From contig JALGQZ010000011.1 in NCBI GenBank assembly GCA_023105745.1, forward strand, positions 47,646,698 to 47,710,697: a stretch of DNA of 64,000 nucleotides. The letters are read 5' to 3'. Below are positions 11,900 to 22,854 of the stretch, one piece after another. The notes under the pieces are model-generated. The model was given only the letters and a program-made list of their open reading frames with translations, was not told where the DNA came from and did no database searches. Origin of the DNA: Austropuccinia psidii. Taxonomy: Eukaryota > Basidiomycota > Pucciniomycetes > Pucciniales > Sphaerophragmiaceae. Numbering within the stretch: the stretch's first letter is position 1; each line of letters starts with the position of its first letter. The position numbers and the translations under genes were made by a program.

Positions 11900-12810
11900 T
11901 GTCTGACAACGTGGTAAGACAAGAAAACATTGAAACAGCCTCAACAGTAACCAGCATTATCCCTGCCAGTACTGTTAATTCTGATCATAATAGTACTGTT
12001 ATTGTGACTCAAAATAACCAACCTGAGCCAATATCTTCTGAATTAATTAACTTGGACATAAGTAATACCCTTCAGAAAGCTAAAAATTTGGCCAATAGTA
12101 AGTTTTTGACGTAAAAATACTATTTTAAGCCTTTTTAACAATAATTATGCCTTCAACCAGGTCAGGAGCCAGCTACAACCCCTCAAGCAGCTCCCAAAAA
12201 GGTAATAGACGTGATTATGGCAGAGGCCAATCAGGTACAGAAGGAAAAGGGTCAGTTGATGACTTCCAAACAACTAAATTGGGTCATTCTGAAGCTGATA
12301 ATACCATTTTACCTTCAAAAAGAGCTGACACCGCCACAACAAGCCTCTGTGGACATATACAAAGCCAGCCACAGTGCATACAACAATGCACTTCAATTCA
12401 AAGAGTACCAGATCCTTGCAGACCTGTGGAAGAATTGCATGAATTCTTACCTGACAGTAAGAAAATTCTTGGGCCATCCCAACACTTGCAAATTGCTCAA
12501 TGGATGGCATCCATTGATGGAGAAGAAAAACATGATGCTTTTGACACTGGAATGGAGGAAAAACAACCCTCCACCACCAAAACCAGTGCCAAAAACAGCC
12601 CCAGTGGCCAGCAGCAGCAATTCCAACGTGAGAAAGCAGCCACAAACTCCAAACAAGGGCAAAGGGAAGGCACAAGCTCCAAAACCTTACAGCCAGGGCT
12701 ACAGGATCCCAAAGATTCAGCAGGATGCCATGGAAAATGTATTTCAGATGGCCAGAACCATGATGGAATTACAAAAGAAGGAGGAAGCCAGATTAAAGTT
12801 CCAGAAATGA
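11900..12810 (+). CDS. Element A ORF1: spliced leader/gag-accessory protein
   Basis: Two exons are read: 11900-12097 and 12161-12810. The join restores one frame (ANS-QEPATTPQAAP). The intron is GTAAGT...ACCAG. No ATG is visible in the first exon, so a further 5' exon is likely. The second exon holds a conserved block shared with element G: NGWHPL (NGWNPL in G) and, near the end, YRIPKIQQDAMENVFQMAR before a charged KKEEAR tail. Role unknown; the position ahead of gag-pol suggests a structural or nucleic-acid-binding accessory protein (inference). It ends at TGA 12808-12810, which overlaps an ATG in the -1 frame. An ATG at 12147 (MPSTRSG) would need no splicing but leads into ORF2's frame and lacks the conserved block. 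Confidence 0.6.
12098..12160 (+). other. Intron in element A ORF1 (63 nt)
   Basis: Consensus donor gtaagt at 12098 and acceptor ttcaaccag ending at 12160, with a tttttaac branch-like motif near 12131-12138. Removing it joins two open frames. Element G has an intron at the same place (50987-51073, gtgagt...ctaccag). Confidence 0.7.
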
Positions 12811-13100
12811 TTTCTGATATATTTGATTCCATCCCAGAGTTGTATGATGCTATAAATGACGTGAAAAAACATCTTTCTGATAAAAATGAATCCATTTGTA
12901 ACAACATTAAAACAAACAACTTGAGCCTGTGCCAAATCAATGAAACACTTATGTGTTTTGAAAAGGTTTTAAGAACAATTAAAACTTCCAATAATGACAC
13001 TTCTTTTGGCATTAAGATAAATGAACAATCTGCAATTATTAAAGAATTAACAGAAAAATATTCTAAACTCAATATTGATGACATAATGAGACAAGAATAA
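12807..13100 (+). CDS. Element A ORF2: coiled-coil protein, overlapping ORF1 by ATGA
   Basis: The ATG at 12807 is part of aATGAt, where TGA is the ORF1 stop, so ORF2 starts one base before ORF1 ends, in the -1 frame. The product of 97 residues begins MISDIFDSIPELYD and is rich in Lys, Asn, Glu and spaced Leu/Ile, as in a coiled coil. Element G has the same arrangement (ORF1 stop 51753-51755; frame -1 continuing to 51961), with ATGA changed to ATAA. The frame is also open upstream to 12147, opposite ORF1, but that part looks non-conserved. Function unknown; coupled termination-reinitiation is an inference. Confidence 0.55.
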   Translation: MISDIFDSIPELYDAINDVKKHLSDKNESICNNIKTNNLSLCQINETLMCFEKVLRTIKTSNNDTSFGIKINEQSAIIKELTEKYSKLNIDDIMRQE

Positions 13101-13396
13101 AACATGCCATTAGTACTATCAAAGAGGACAATAAAAAGACTCTGGATTATGTTTCAAAAGCATTTGCTGAAGTAAAGACAAATACAATTGCCTTGAAAAA
13201 GGATTTTGATACCTCAAAAGAGGAAATATCAAAATTAACAATGAAATTGAATGAAGTTATATCTGATAATACTAGACAAACAGAGTTATGGAATGAGCTT
13301 ACATATAAAGAGGATTAACATAAAAAGAATGTCATAGACTCTATACAAAGCTTACAACATGAGTTAAAAAATTCTCAAAGGTGTAACAACAGTAAA
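13101..13396 (+). pseudogene. Element A ORF3 start: coiled-coil segment in frame with gag-pol
   Basis: From about 13082 the frame of gag-pol is open and encodes heptad-like sequence (YVSKAFAEVKTNTIALKK, LTMKLNEVI). It is cut by one stop, TAA, at 13316-13318, then open into the gag-pol ATG at 13397. Element G has the same coiled-coil in frame with its pol (51962-52292), broken by a different stop at 52290. The stops differ, so the ancestral gag-pol probably began in this coiled coil and the stop at 13316 is a later lesion. Confidence 0.55.
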
Positions 13397-16300
13397 ATGA
13401 ATGATATTGAACAACTGCTAAACACCTTACCAAGGATGTCTACACCTCTGAACCAGAATGAGGGTGCAAGAATTCCCAATCCACAAGTATTGGATGGAGA
13501 AAATTCACAGTTAAAAGATGAATTTTCTACCTCTTTTCATAACTTGGAACCATCAATGAGCCAAGCACTATTAAAAGAAGTTCCAAAACTTAAGGAATGG
13601 CCTCACTTCAGTGGTGAAGGAGAATATGACCATATGGAATTTATCAGAGGTATTGACATGATCAAAGAAGATTTTGAATTACCAGACAGATTGGTGACAG
13701 CCAGGTTTAACACCTTGTTTACCAAATCAGCTCACAGATGGTATATCAAATTAAGACAAGCACATGGACACCAGAGTTGGACTTGGTGGAAAACCCAAAT
13801 TGTCAACAAATGGGCCAATGATGCATGGAGGTTTAAAGTTGAAACAGCCTTTGAATCCGCCAAATTTAATGCTGATAAAGACAAAGCCTTACCATGGTTT
13901 TGTCAACAAAAGGACAGGTTAACAGCATTATACCCTGACATGTCAGAATTTATGATTCATAGAAAAATTCTAAGACAATGTGGAGGTGACTTAGAGCATT
14001 CTGTCAAAAGCAGGACTACTGAACAGTCTTCAGCAGAAGACATTATCAATATATTAGAGGAAGTAACCACAAGAACCAGAATTGGTTCCAGTAGGGTGAA
14101 TCTTAAAACAAGGTTTAATACACCTTGGAAAGATTCTGTGGACAAAAACCCCAAAGAAAATTCTAGTAATATTAAATATAAATCTGCAGATACAGTCAGA
14201 AAATGCCATATTTGCCAAAGCACCACCCATTTAGCCAATACATGTCCAAAAAGGGGGAAAATCAATGAAATTGACATTGAAAAAGAACCAGATGTTGAAA
14301 AAGAAGACATAATTGAAGACAATTCAGATGATAAGTCATCCATATTCTCTGAATCTTCAAAAGATATAGAAAATATCAATGCCACTTTTGACATCATGGA
14401 ATCTTATTCCCACTTACCACAATTGAGCAATGGTCAAGTTGATTTATCAAAAGTTCAAGATGCACAACTTATGAAGACAAAACCAAACAGAGGAAAAGGT
14501 TATACAGCTGGTAACTCCTGTATAACAGAAGTGGTGATTGACAACAAACCCACCAAACTTTTGCTTGACCCAGGAGCCTTCTGCTCTTGTGTTGGAAAAT
14601 CTTTTCTTAAGACTTGTGTACCAAATTTTGAAGACCAATTGTTACCAATTGATGGTATAAAATTCAACAGTGCAAGTAACCCAATGAAAGCATTAGGAAT
14701 CTTTGAGACCAATGTCATATTCCCACACATAAATGGGAATTTAAGGATCACAGTTGAATTTGTTGTTATGGAAAATTGCTCTAGTACCCATTTTATATTG
14801 GGAAATGACTATTTAATCATGTATGGGATAGATTTACATAATAACAAAGACAGATACTTTACAATTGGAGACAATAAGCGCCAGAAATTTGCCTTTTTAC
14901 CCTTAAAAAGACAAATTACAGTAAACAAAGTATCACCAGTCAACTTAGAGTTAGAGAAATTCAAGTCTGAACAGTTAAATGAGGCTGAAATAAGCCTTCA
15001 TCTGACTGATAAGCAAGAAAATGAACTTTCTTCCCTTTTGTATGACCACAGAGGAGCATTTGCTACAGACAAAGAACCCCTGGGAGCAATTATTGGTCAT
15101 GAAGTTGACATCATTCTTAACATTGAGAGACCTTATCCACCACTCTTAAGAAGACCTGCTTATCCAGCAAGTCCAAAATCAAGAGAAGCTCTAGAAATTC
15201 ATATCAAAGAACTTCTAGACCTTGGTGTAATAAGAAAAGTAGGCCACAATGAGGAAGTAGAAATAACTACACCAGTCATAGTGGCGTGGCATAATGGAAA
15301 ATCCAGAATGGTTGGGGACTTTAGAGCTCTGAACACTTACACTGTTCCAGACAGATACCCAATACCAAAAATCCAAATTGCCCTTACTCAAATATCACAA
15401 GCAGTGTATATAACCACTATGGATGCCCTTAAAGGATTCCATCAAAATGTAGTAACACCAAGAGCAAGAAAATACTTGAGAATTATTGTTCATTGTGGAG
15501 TGTATGAATACTTAAGGATGCCCTTTGGTATCAAAAATGCACCTTCACACTTCCAAAGAATGATGAATGAAATCTTCCCTGAAGAACTCTCAGAGGGATG
15601 GTTAATCATTTACATTGATGAAATTATTATCTGTTCAAAGACTTGGGAGGAGCACATGTACAGATTATCAAGAGTTTTGACAAAAATCCAATCAGTAAAC
15701 ATGAAAATCTCCTTGAAGAAATGTCATTTTGGATTTAAAGAACTTAAGGCACTAGGACATGTTGTATCTGGTTTGTCCCTTGGAATTGATAAAAACAAAG
15801 TTGCAGCAGTATTGTTAAAACCCATGCCTCAGAATAAGAAGGAAATTCAGTCATTCTTAGGTTTTGCAGGATATTACAGGCAACACATTAAAGACTTTGC
15901 ATCCATAGCAAGACCACTTTATAAGTTGTGTGACAAAGACACAGTATTTGAGATGACTGTTGACAGAGTCAAAGCTTTTGAGTCTCTAAGAGAAGCATTG
16001 ACCACTGCTCCACTCTTACTGATGCCAGACTTTAAATTGCCTTTCAAACTGTATATTGATGCATCAGGGGATGGACTAGGTGCTGCACTTCACCAAGTTC
16101 AGATCATAAATGACAAACCTGTAGAAGGACCAATATGTTTCATATCCAGGCAAATCAAACCAACTGAAGCCAGATATGGAGCAAGTCAAATGGAATGTCT
16201 ATGCCTTGTCTGGGCCTTAGAGAAATTGAACTATTTCTTAGAGGGATGTGTTTTTGAAGTAATAACAGATTGTACAGCTGTGAAATCACTTTTGAACATG

Positions 16301-18070
16301 AAAACACCTAACAGACACATGCTCAGATGGCAAATAGCCATACAAGAATACAGAGGCAATATGACTATTGTTCATAAGGATGGGAATATTCATAAGAATG
16401 CAGATGGACTAAGCAAATGGCCATTACCAAATAACATTGATAATCCTGCTTATGTTCCAGAAGAAGCTTCACCACAAATTCCAATAGAAGGAATAAGTGT
16501 TACAGACTTGAACACCACCTTCTTTGAAGAAGTCAGAAATAGTTACACTCAAGATAAGAATTGTAGCATCTTATGCCAATTACTTAACAAAGACTGTAAA
16601 GACAACTCTCTAATACATGCCTTGGATGAAGTATGGAGAAAATCTTATAATGAAGGGAGATTTCACCTACTGGATGGTATAATTTACCACAGAACCAAGC
16701 ACACATGTGTCATGACAGTTGTAGACAGGTCATTAATCAATCTTGTACTGAAAGAATGCCATGATAGTCCCTTTTCAGGACATCTTTCTGAGGACAGAAC
16801 AAGAGAGAAAGTAAAGACCTGCATATGGTGGCCAATGTGGCAAAAAGATGTTGCAGAATATTGCAAAACCTGTGACAGATGCCAAAAGGCAAATAAATCC
16901 ACTGGCAAAAGACTTGGAAATATGATGAAAATCCAAGAACCAAACAGACCTTGGGAAATTGTCCATATGGATTGGGTAACTGGCCTACCACCAGGAGGTG
17001 ACAGGAGCTATAATGCTTGCCTAGTAATTGTGGACAGATTCAGTAAAACTCCAATCTTTTTACCATGTCACAAAGATGATACAGCCATGGATACAGCTCT
17101 TCTGATATGGAATAGAGTAGTGTCATGGACTGGGATATTTACAAATATAATCAGTGATAGAGATCCCAAATTCACTTCAGCTCTATGGACAAATCTTCAC
17201 CAATTATTTGGCACAAAACTGTCTTTCTCTACAGCCTACCACCCACAAACTGATGGTCTGGCTGAAAGAATGATCCAAACCTTAGAGGACATGGTGAGAA
17301 GATTTTGTGCATATGGCCTTGAATTCAAAGATTGTGATGGATTTACCCATGATTGGTGTACTCTGTTGCCAGCACTGGAATTGGCATATAAAACATCAAT
17401 CCATGCCAGTACCAATCAGACTCCTGCTATTCTAGAAAAAGGATGGAACCCCAAGTTACCCCAAGATTCCTTGAGGAAAGACTTAATTGAAATACATCCC
17501 ACAGCTGCTAGCTTCAAAGGAATGCTAGACAAAGCTAGAAGGCATGCAGTGAGATGCATGGAGGACTCTTTTGCATATGCTAAAGACAAATGGGATAAAT
17601 CACATGCAACTCCAGATTTCAAAGTGGGGGACCTAGTTCTTGTATCCACCACTAACTTCAATAACATCAAAGGATGTAAAAAGTTAAAAGACTCCTTTGC
17701 AGGACCTTTTGTGATTAAGGCCCTCCATGGAGAAAATGCTGTTGAAGTAGAGTTATCTGAAGAGCTTAGCAATAAGCATCCTACATTTCCAGTGAGCTTG
17801 ATAAAACCATATAAATCTAGTGATGCTGAGAAATTTCCCTTGAGGAATAAGATTCCCCAAGTTATACCTCCTATTGAGACATCTGGTACTAAGAAGATAA
17901 CCAAAGTTCTTAAAGAAAGGAAATTAAGAACCAAGAAAGTAAGGGAATACCTTGTTAGGTACAGTGACCCAACTTGTGAAGATGAATGGTTAGAAGAAAA
18001 AGATATACCAGAAGCTACCAAACTCCTGAGGAGATTCAGACACACTAGAAACACCAATATTACAAAGTAA
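13397..18070 (+). CDS. Element A gag-pol polyprotein (capsid, zinc knuckle, protease, RT, RNase H, integrase, chromodomain)
   Basis: This single frame of 1557 residues is the only uninterrupted polyprotein here. Visible in order: capsid with [13 protein letters not shown] (about 70) and SWTWWK (about 130); CCHC knuckle [14 protein letters not shown] (about 269); protease [10 protein letters not shown] (about 390); RT from about 560, with [12 protein letters not shown] (about 636) and YIDE (about 738); RNase H with [18 protein letters not shown] and NADGLS (about 880-1010); integrase zinc H/H/C/C (about 1120-1165) and core D-D-35-E (MDW about 1191, ISDRDPKF about 1254, AERM about 1290); and a chromodomain-like tail [16 protein letters not shown] (about 1510-1550). 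Odd: the protease has DPG instead of DTG/DSG (G has DTG), and RT has YIDE instead of YxDD. Either change could abolish activity even though the frame is intact. Confidence 0.95.
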   Translation: MNDIEQLLNTLPRMSTPLNQNEGARIPNPQVLDGENSQLKDEFSTSFHNLEPSMSQALLKEVPKLKEWPHFSGEGEYDHMEFIRGIDMIKEDFELPDRLVTARFNTLFTKSAHRWYIKLRQAHGHQSWTWWKTQIVNKWANDAWRFKVETAFESAKFNADKDKALPWFCQQKDRLTALYPDMSEFMIHRKILRQCGGDLEHSVKSRTTEQSSAEDIINILEEVTTRTRIGSSRVNLKTRFNTPWKDSVDKNPKENSSNIKYKSADTVRKCHICQSTTHLANTCPKRGKINEIDIEKEPDVEKEDIIEDNSDDKSSIFSESSKDIENINATFDIMESYSHLPQLSNGQVDLSKVQDAQLMKTKPNRGKGYTAGNSCITEVVIDNKPTKLLLDPGAFCSCVGKSFLKTCVPNFEDQLLPIDGIKFNSASNPMKALGIFETNVIFPHINGNLRITVEFVVMENCSSTHFILGNDYLIMYGIDLHNNKDRYFTIGDNKRQKFAFLPLKRQITVNKVSPVNLELEKFKSEQLNEAEISLHLTDKQENELSSLLYDHRGAFATDKEPLGAIIGHEVDIILNIERPYPPLLRRPAYPASPKSREALEIHIKELLDLGVIRKVGHNEEVEITTPVIVAWHNGKSRMVGDFRALNTYTVPDRYPIPKIQIALTQISQAVYITTMDALKGFHQNVVTPRARKYLRIIVHCGVYEYLRMPFGIKNAPSHFQRMMNEIFPEELSEGWLIIYIDEIIICSKTWEEHMYRLSRVLTKIQSVNMKISLKKCHFGFKELKALGHVVSGLSLGIDKNKVAAVLLKPMPQNKKEIQSFLGFAGYYRQHIKDFASIARPLYKLCDKDTVFEMTVDRVKAFESLREALTTAPLLLMPDFKLPFKLYIDASGDGLGAALHQVQIINDKPVEGPICFISRQIKPTEARYGASQMECLCLVWALEKLNYFLEGCVFEVITDCTAVKSLLNMKTPNRHMLRWQIAIQEYRGNMTIVHKDGNIHKNADGLSKWPLPNNIDNPAYVPEEASPQIPIEGISVTDLNTTFFEEVRNSYTQDKNCSILCQLLNKDCKDNSLIHALDEVWRKSYNEGRFHLLDGIIYHRTKHTCVMTVVDRSLINLVLKECHDSPFSGHLSEDRTREKVKTCIWWPMWQKDVAEYCKTCDRCQKANKSTGKRLGNMMKIQEPNRPWEIVHMDWVTGLPPGGDRSYNACLVIVDRFSKTPIFLPCHKDDTAMDTALLIWNRVVSWTGIFTNIISDRDPKFTSALWTNLHQLFGTKLSFSTAYHPQTDGLAERMIQTLEDMVRRFCAYGLEFKDCDGFTHDWCTLLPALELAYKTSIHASTNQTPAILEKGWNPKLPQDSLRKDLIEIHPTAASFKGMLDKARRHAVRCMEDSFAYAKDKWDKSHATPDFKVGDLVLVSTTNFNNIKGCKKLKDSFAGPFVIKALHGENAVEVELSEELSNKHPTFPVSLIKPYKSSDAEKFPLRNKIPQVIPPIETSGTKKITKVLKERKLRTKKVREYLVRYSDPTCEDEWLEEKDIPEATKLLRRFRHTRNTNITK

Positions 18071-18093
18071 TATTCTTTTTTAGGGGGAGGGAA
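18071..18093 (+). promoter_or_regulatory. Polypurine tract of element A
   Basis: The gag-pol stop is followed at once by tattctttttt and agggggagggaa (18082-18093), abutting the 3' LTR. This is the plus-strand primer. The 3' untranslated region is only about 20 bp. Confidence 0.85.
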
Positions 18094-19928
18094 TGTGAGC
18101 CTTAGAGGTAATTTCATATACCCAAAAGACCACAAATATAAAAAATAACATATTAATATAAATAAAATAAATTTATTTATATTATTAAAATAAAAATAAA
18201 AAATATAAATATAAAATTATATTAAAAATAAAAAATTAATTATAATTTAAAAATAAAATTACTTTAAATTTTGTAAATATAAAATTACATTTATACTTGA
18301 AAAATTTAAGTAAAAATGAAATTTTAACAAAATTGTGAAAAAATAAATAAATTTGGAAAAAAGTTAAATAAAATTTATTATAACTTTTTATCCAATAAAT
18401 AAACATATAAATTTTATTTCACCATTGGATTCCTCATAAAAAATCAGGTGGGGTCACCTCTGAGTGAAATTTTTGTAACTCAACTCTAAATAAGCTTAAA
18501 TTAAGTTTTTAGTATTTTCAATACAAAAGTTGAAAATCCTCAAAACCTTAATTTAATTCACACCACATGTGGTGTTAACCATCAATTTTTGTGTTAAAAT
18601 TGAGGTGTTGTGTTTAGTTTAGAAGTTATGAGGAATTAAAGTATTTTCAATTGAATTCAATTGAAATGTCAAAATGTGCGCGTGTATTACATAAGTGAAC
18701 TTTGATTTACATATGAGGTGTCAATTATTACTGTATTGTACTGTACAATTGAATTGAATTACATGTGTAAATTATAAGTATAATACATGATGAGGAATTA
18801 AAGGAAAAATAAATTGGAAAGATTAAATTTGGGGGGGAAAAGGAACTCCAGCTCTAAGGGGGAGCTAGACCCCCAAAATCCTTGCTGACAGGCGTGGGAT
18901 GTCAAAATTCACGCAAAAGTTCATCACTTTTGGCCTGGAATTGAGTTACAGGGTCTGTGGACTCAATTGATGATGAGATTTTGATACCAACTGGGGTAGT
19001 TTTAGCTGTTGCCAAGAAGGTAAAACTACCCTTAAGATAAAACAATCATAATAAAAACAGTTTTAACTGGTTTCTACGCCTCTGACACACATTCTGACGT
19101 GTTTTGAAGGCTCTAGGCCTGGTATTGCTATAGTAATGGCTGATTTAAGGGTCTAAAATGGCTAAAAATGGCTAAAAATGGCTTAAACCAGCCCTTTTTG
19201 GTCTAAACCAGGGTTCAATGATGCCATAATTGGCTTTTCTGTTGTCAGACTGTTTTTCACGACTGACAAGAGTAAATTTTACTTTTGGAGTAAGAGAATT
19301 GATGGCTATAAAAGAATGTCTTCTTTGCCCCACTTTTCTCTTCATGTTAGAATCTTTTCCTTTTATTAATTAGTTTAAAACTGTTAAACCAATCAATCAA
19401 AGATTCCAACCACCACTTTTAAATCATTTTAATCCTTTTAACCACGTGAAAAAATCATTATAATCATTGTTTGTAACTCTTATAATCATTTTTACCCCTG
19501 AACCACCCCAAAAGTGAATTAAAGCATCTTTCATCACTGTTAACTTTGTCACTTTGTTTCCAAATTCACTCTGGTCACTTTTGGGCGTGTTTTCTCTTTA
19601 ATATTCTTTTTAAAGACTTTGTTCTTTAATTAATTGCTTGCAGTTCTTTGCTCAATTAATTCCAATTGAAATTGCTCTTGAAGAAATTTCTTTTGTAGCC
19701 TTAAAATATCTCTTGTAGAGTATTTTTTGGATAAATCTTTATTGTTGGTAAAACAATAAATTTTTATATTATTGTTTTATACTAATAAAGTTATAAACAA
19801 TAAAATTGGCGTGTTTTCTCTTAAAAATAATATTTCATACTATTTTTAACTGAATTTTACCTTATACAAATTTTGAGGACAGGAAAAGTACTTGATTTTT
19901 AATCAAAGTTTCATATCCACACCTTACA
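18094..19928 (+). repeat. 3' LTR of element A (1835 bp)
   Basis: The copy of 9860-11670 carries about 23 extra bases near 18170-18195 and a handful of single-base changes, for instance in the aaaatggctaaaaatggc stretch near 19160. It is followed by the aaaga duplication (19929-19933) and then by the gag zinc knuckle of element B. Confidence 0.96.
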
Positions 19929-19933
19929 AAAGA

Positions 19934-20049
19934 GGGGTTGTGTACTTATTGTGGTGGAAAGCACCCAATTGAAAAATGCTTCAAGAGACCTCAGAACAAG
20001 CCTGGGTCGGCTTCCCTAGCAAGCAGGGAAAAGCCTGAGTGGGAATCAT
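19934..20049 (+). pseudogene. Element B gag, zinc knuckle and C-terminus
   Basis: This completes the gag cut at 9859: CTYCGGKHPIEKC is a C-x2-C-x3-H-x4-C nucleocapsid knuckle that binds the RNA. Compared with element C, about seven bases are missing near 20005, so the frame no longer reaches the slippery site in the right register and ends at TGA 20047-20049. Confidence 0.82.
20026..20032 (+). promoter_or_regulatory. -1 frameshift heptamer between gag and pol of element B
   Basis: GGGAAAA is immediately followed by gcctga. In element C the same heptamer reads G GGA AAA in the gag frame, two codons before the gag stop, and the -1 frame runs on into protease. In B an upstream 7-bp loss puts it out of register, but the -1 pol frame is open from here to 20346. 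Confidence 0.6.
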
Positions 20050-20346
20050 GATGTGTTCAATGGTTCTCACTTATTTACTTCAAGAGCACAATTGTGCACT
20101 CTGAATACTAGTGTCAAGAGATCTTTAAAATTTCTTATTTTCCCTTCTGTCTCTGATATTTTTTATAGTATTCTCATTGATTCTGGTGCTACAAACTCTT
20201 TTATTGCAAAGAATTTTGTTCTCAAGTACTCATTGACTCTGTCAGAGCTCCCTGAAAAGATTCCTCTTTTCATTTTGGATTCTAATGAATCCCCTGCGTT
20301 GTTCATCACCCATTATACCAAGTGGGTAGCTGACTTGCCTTCCTTC
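20033..20346 (+). pseudogene. Element B pol, protease part
   Basis: The frame is open from the slippery heptamer. The aspartic protease motif [12 protein letters not shown] is at about 20170-20206, with the expected DSG. The frame stops at the insertion of element C (20347). The target ccttc (20342-20346) is repeated at 29406-29410, and removing C restores [13 protein letters not shown]. Confidence 0.88.
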
Positions 20347-21108
20347 TGTCACCCTGGCTCTTCAAAGTGAAGAGGGCCTGGCACTCAGTAAACTGGGACT
20401 CACTTATGGAGGGCTCAAAGATAAGATAAGATGAGATACACTTAAGAGTGTTAAAGATGAATTGCTAAAGAATAAATATAAGGAGAAGCAGCAACAAAGG
20501 ATAAGAGTAAAAGAATAGAAGAGCTAACCACAAACAAGTCCAAGTCCACTGTTTCAACCTGTCAGAATGGAAAGAGAAGGGTTAATAAGGAGATGGCCAC
20601 CCAACTCATACTGTACAGGCAAAGAGAGAAAAGGCAAAGACTAACTTAAAATTAAATAATTATAATACCCAAAATAAGGATAAGAATAATTATGAAATGA
20701 TAAATAAACTAAATTAATTAGCTGGGGAAAAGTCCCCAGGGGGGAGACAGAGGGGCTGGTATATGTGAGAATCACCAGCCCTGATCCAGAGGAAGAATTT
20801 TCATGAGAGTAATTGATGATTGAATTGAGTCTGGCCAATACAGGTCCTGTACAGCTGTACAGAACCTGTACAAGAGGTGTGGTGTATTTGAGTGATCATA
20901 CAGTTCCATATTGGTGTATTGAAACTGTATTGGGTGAATCCAACCTGTACAGGTATTGACAGGCTGTATTGATGTACCAAGCTGTATGCATGTTTCAGAA
21001 TGAAGATTGCTGAAACTGACTGCTGATGCAGATACTGGATTTGCTGATTTGAGGTGTTTGAGTGGGTGTATGAATGAATACCCTTACCCCTGATGGATGG
21101 TTGTTACA
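20347..21108 (-). repeat. 3' LTR of element C (762 bp, reversed)
   Basis: This is the reverse complement of the LTR of element B. The terminal bases tgtcaccctgg differ from tgtcaaagggg in its partner, so the left edge has accumulated changes. Confidence 0.93.
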
Positions 21109-22854
21109 GTATCCCCCTCTTGAAACTGGTGGGCTCCTGAACACCATAATACCCTGCCATTGTTGAGTGGCATCTCACTAGCCCACACAATGCTTTGAAA
21201 AGTTTTCTTTTGACCATTATCTCAAAATCCTTCTCCATCTCTTCTCTGTCAATTAAGTTCATTTCCCCCTTCTTTAACTTTGAGTAAATACCCCACTTCG
21301 AACTGTTCTTTCTTCTGATTTCAACAACTGAGGTCCTTGGGGCGTGGCCTTGGGTTGTATCCCAAAATGATGGCCACTGAGCTCTTGTGCTCAAAGAATG
21401 GTGCCAGATGAGTATATGAAGTGTACTCATCTGGCCAGCCCAATCAAATAAAATGATGATGACAAGAATTCAGGGGTCTTGTCCCCAATGGCCTTCAAAA
21501 TGCCTCAACCATCCCTTTATAGTGATTTTGGGCCGGTGCCTTCTCTATGGAGGATCTTTAGGATCCTTGAAATTATGGCCATTTTGGCCTTTTTTGGATC
21601 CTTGGTATCTTTGGGTGAAACTTTGGTCCATGGCCTTTTATGGCCAAATTGTGGGTTTTTCAATTTTCTGGCCTTTTTGGCCTTTTGAAGTCTTTGGGGT
21701 CTTACGGTCCGTGGGCTGTGGACCGTACGCCGCGGTCCGTAGGCCGTGGGCTGTGGTCTGCGGTCCGCGGTCCGTGGGGGTTATTGGAAGCCCCCAGGGC
21801 CCAAATTTGCTGGGGACCCAAGGGGGTCATGGGACCTAAAATGGCCCAAAAAAGAAGATTTCACCTTAGATGGCCTGGACCCATTGGTGGGGTCCAGGAC
21901 CACCAAGAACTTGGCCTCCCCCAAACTTGCAGGGGAGGCCCCCTATGCTGACTCCAGCCCCCAAAGGGGCCTTGGACCTTGACCTTGAGAGGGTTTGAGG
22001 GGGGCCATGATTGACTTGTGGCCCAAATTCCCTTGAGGTCGAACTTTTGATTTGACGTGGACTTGACGATTTGGGTGGAGTGAAATCCAGTGTCTTGTTC
22101 CTGTTTACGGTTGGTTTGACTCCTATTCATGCTCTTATAAAAACTAATAAATGAGATAAAATAAAATGATTAAAATAATAAAGGAACCTCCCAATACGTG
22201 ACTTGGAAGGGGATGCTGCTGCTTCCAATGAAATGAAAAGAAATTATACGAGTAAAGAAGGAAAAGAAATGAAAATGAATAAGAGAAAAAGAGAGTAAAG
22301 AAAGAAACAAAGAAAAATCCTGATGGTTGGTCCTTCTTGTGGTGAGTTGCTTGATTTTGGCCAATAAGTGTCTGAAAAAATGAAAACCAAGCTTTTGATG
22401 CTCACAGAGTGGCCAAGGTAATGTTTTACAAGAAATAGAACCCTCAGGGGTGCATACCAGGAGATGGAACTTACTTTCATAACTTCCACTCCCCACCAAG
22501 CACCATAAAATTGAAATAAATTCCCATAAATACCTTCTGAAATGAATTGCCATAAATGACTACTGAAATGAATTGCCATAAATGACTTGAAGTAATGAAT
22601 GTCTTGAATTATGGTGATTGGCATAAAATGAAATAATAATAAAGAAAGAAAACATTGGGCCATATCTTGATAAGGTCCAAATCGGAGGGTATTGATGTTG
22701 TATGCTTCCTGAACCTGTCCAAAGAAATGACAAGTGCTCGCAAAGTGGCCAAGGTGATGCTTACAACAACAAATTGGTAGAATACCCCCTTAAAGGTGCA
22801 TGCCAGGAGAGGAACTTACTTTCATAACTTCTTCTCCCCACCAAGCACCATAAA
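21109..22854 (-). other. Long 3' untranslated region of element C
   Basis: The minus-strand purine tract (gtttcaagagggggatac, next to 21108) is followed inward by 1.7 kb without a supported gene. It contains a GC-rich block with repeated GGTCCGTRG/GGCCGTGGG units at about 21700-21790, two ~28-bp CATTTATGGCAATTCATTTC-type units near 22530-22600, and a direct repeat of the segment starting ggtgcttggtggggag (near 22490 and 22850 on the minus strand). The equivalent of B's antisense gene is absent, the sequence jumping across it at about 22060-22080. Confidence 0.7.

Larger units (their letters stand above)
9860..19928 (+). mobile_element. Ty3/Gypsy chromovirus element A, complete, recent
   Basis: This is a 10.07-kb element with LTRs at 9860-11670 and 18094-19928 and a perfect target duplication aaaga (9855-9859, 19929-19933) inside the gag of element B. 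Order: LTR, primer site, spliced leader ORF, two coiled-coil ORFs, a 1557-codon gag-pol, purine tract, LTR. By eye the LTRs differ at about eight single bases plus a one-base and a roughly 23-base indel, far fewer than for B or C. It is therefore the youngest insertion in the stack, which agrees with the nesting. Confidence 0.97.

Noticed and set aside
12274..13105. Long minus-strand open frames (133 and 202 codons) opposite ORF1/ORF2 of element A
   Set aside because: They are mirror images of an AT-poor, stop-poor coding stretch, have no conserved counterpart in element G, and show no recognisable domain.
17416..18135. Minus-strand frame of 239 codons opposite the integrase and chromodomain of element A
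   Set aside because: It is a shadow of the real gag-pol frame; composition is hydrophobic by strand complement and it runs into the LTR.
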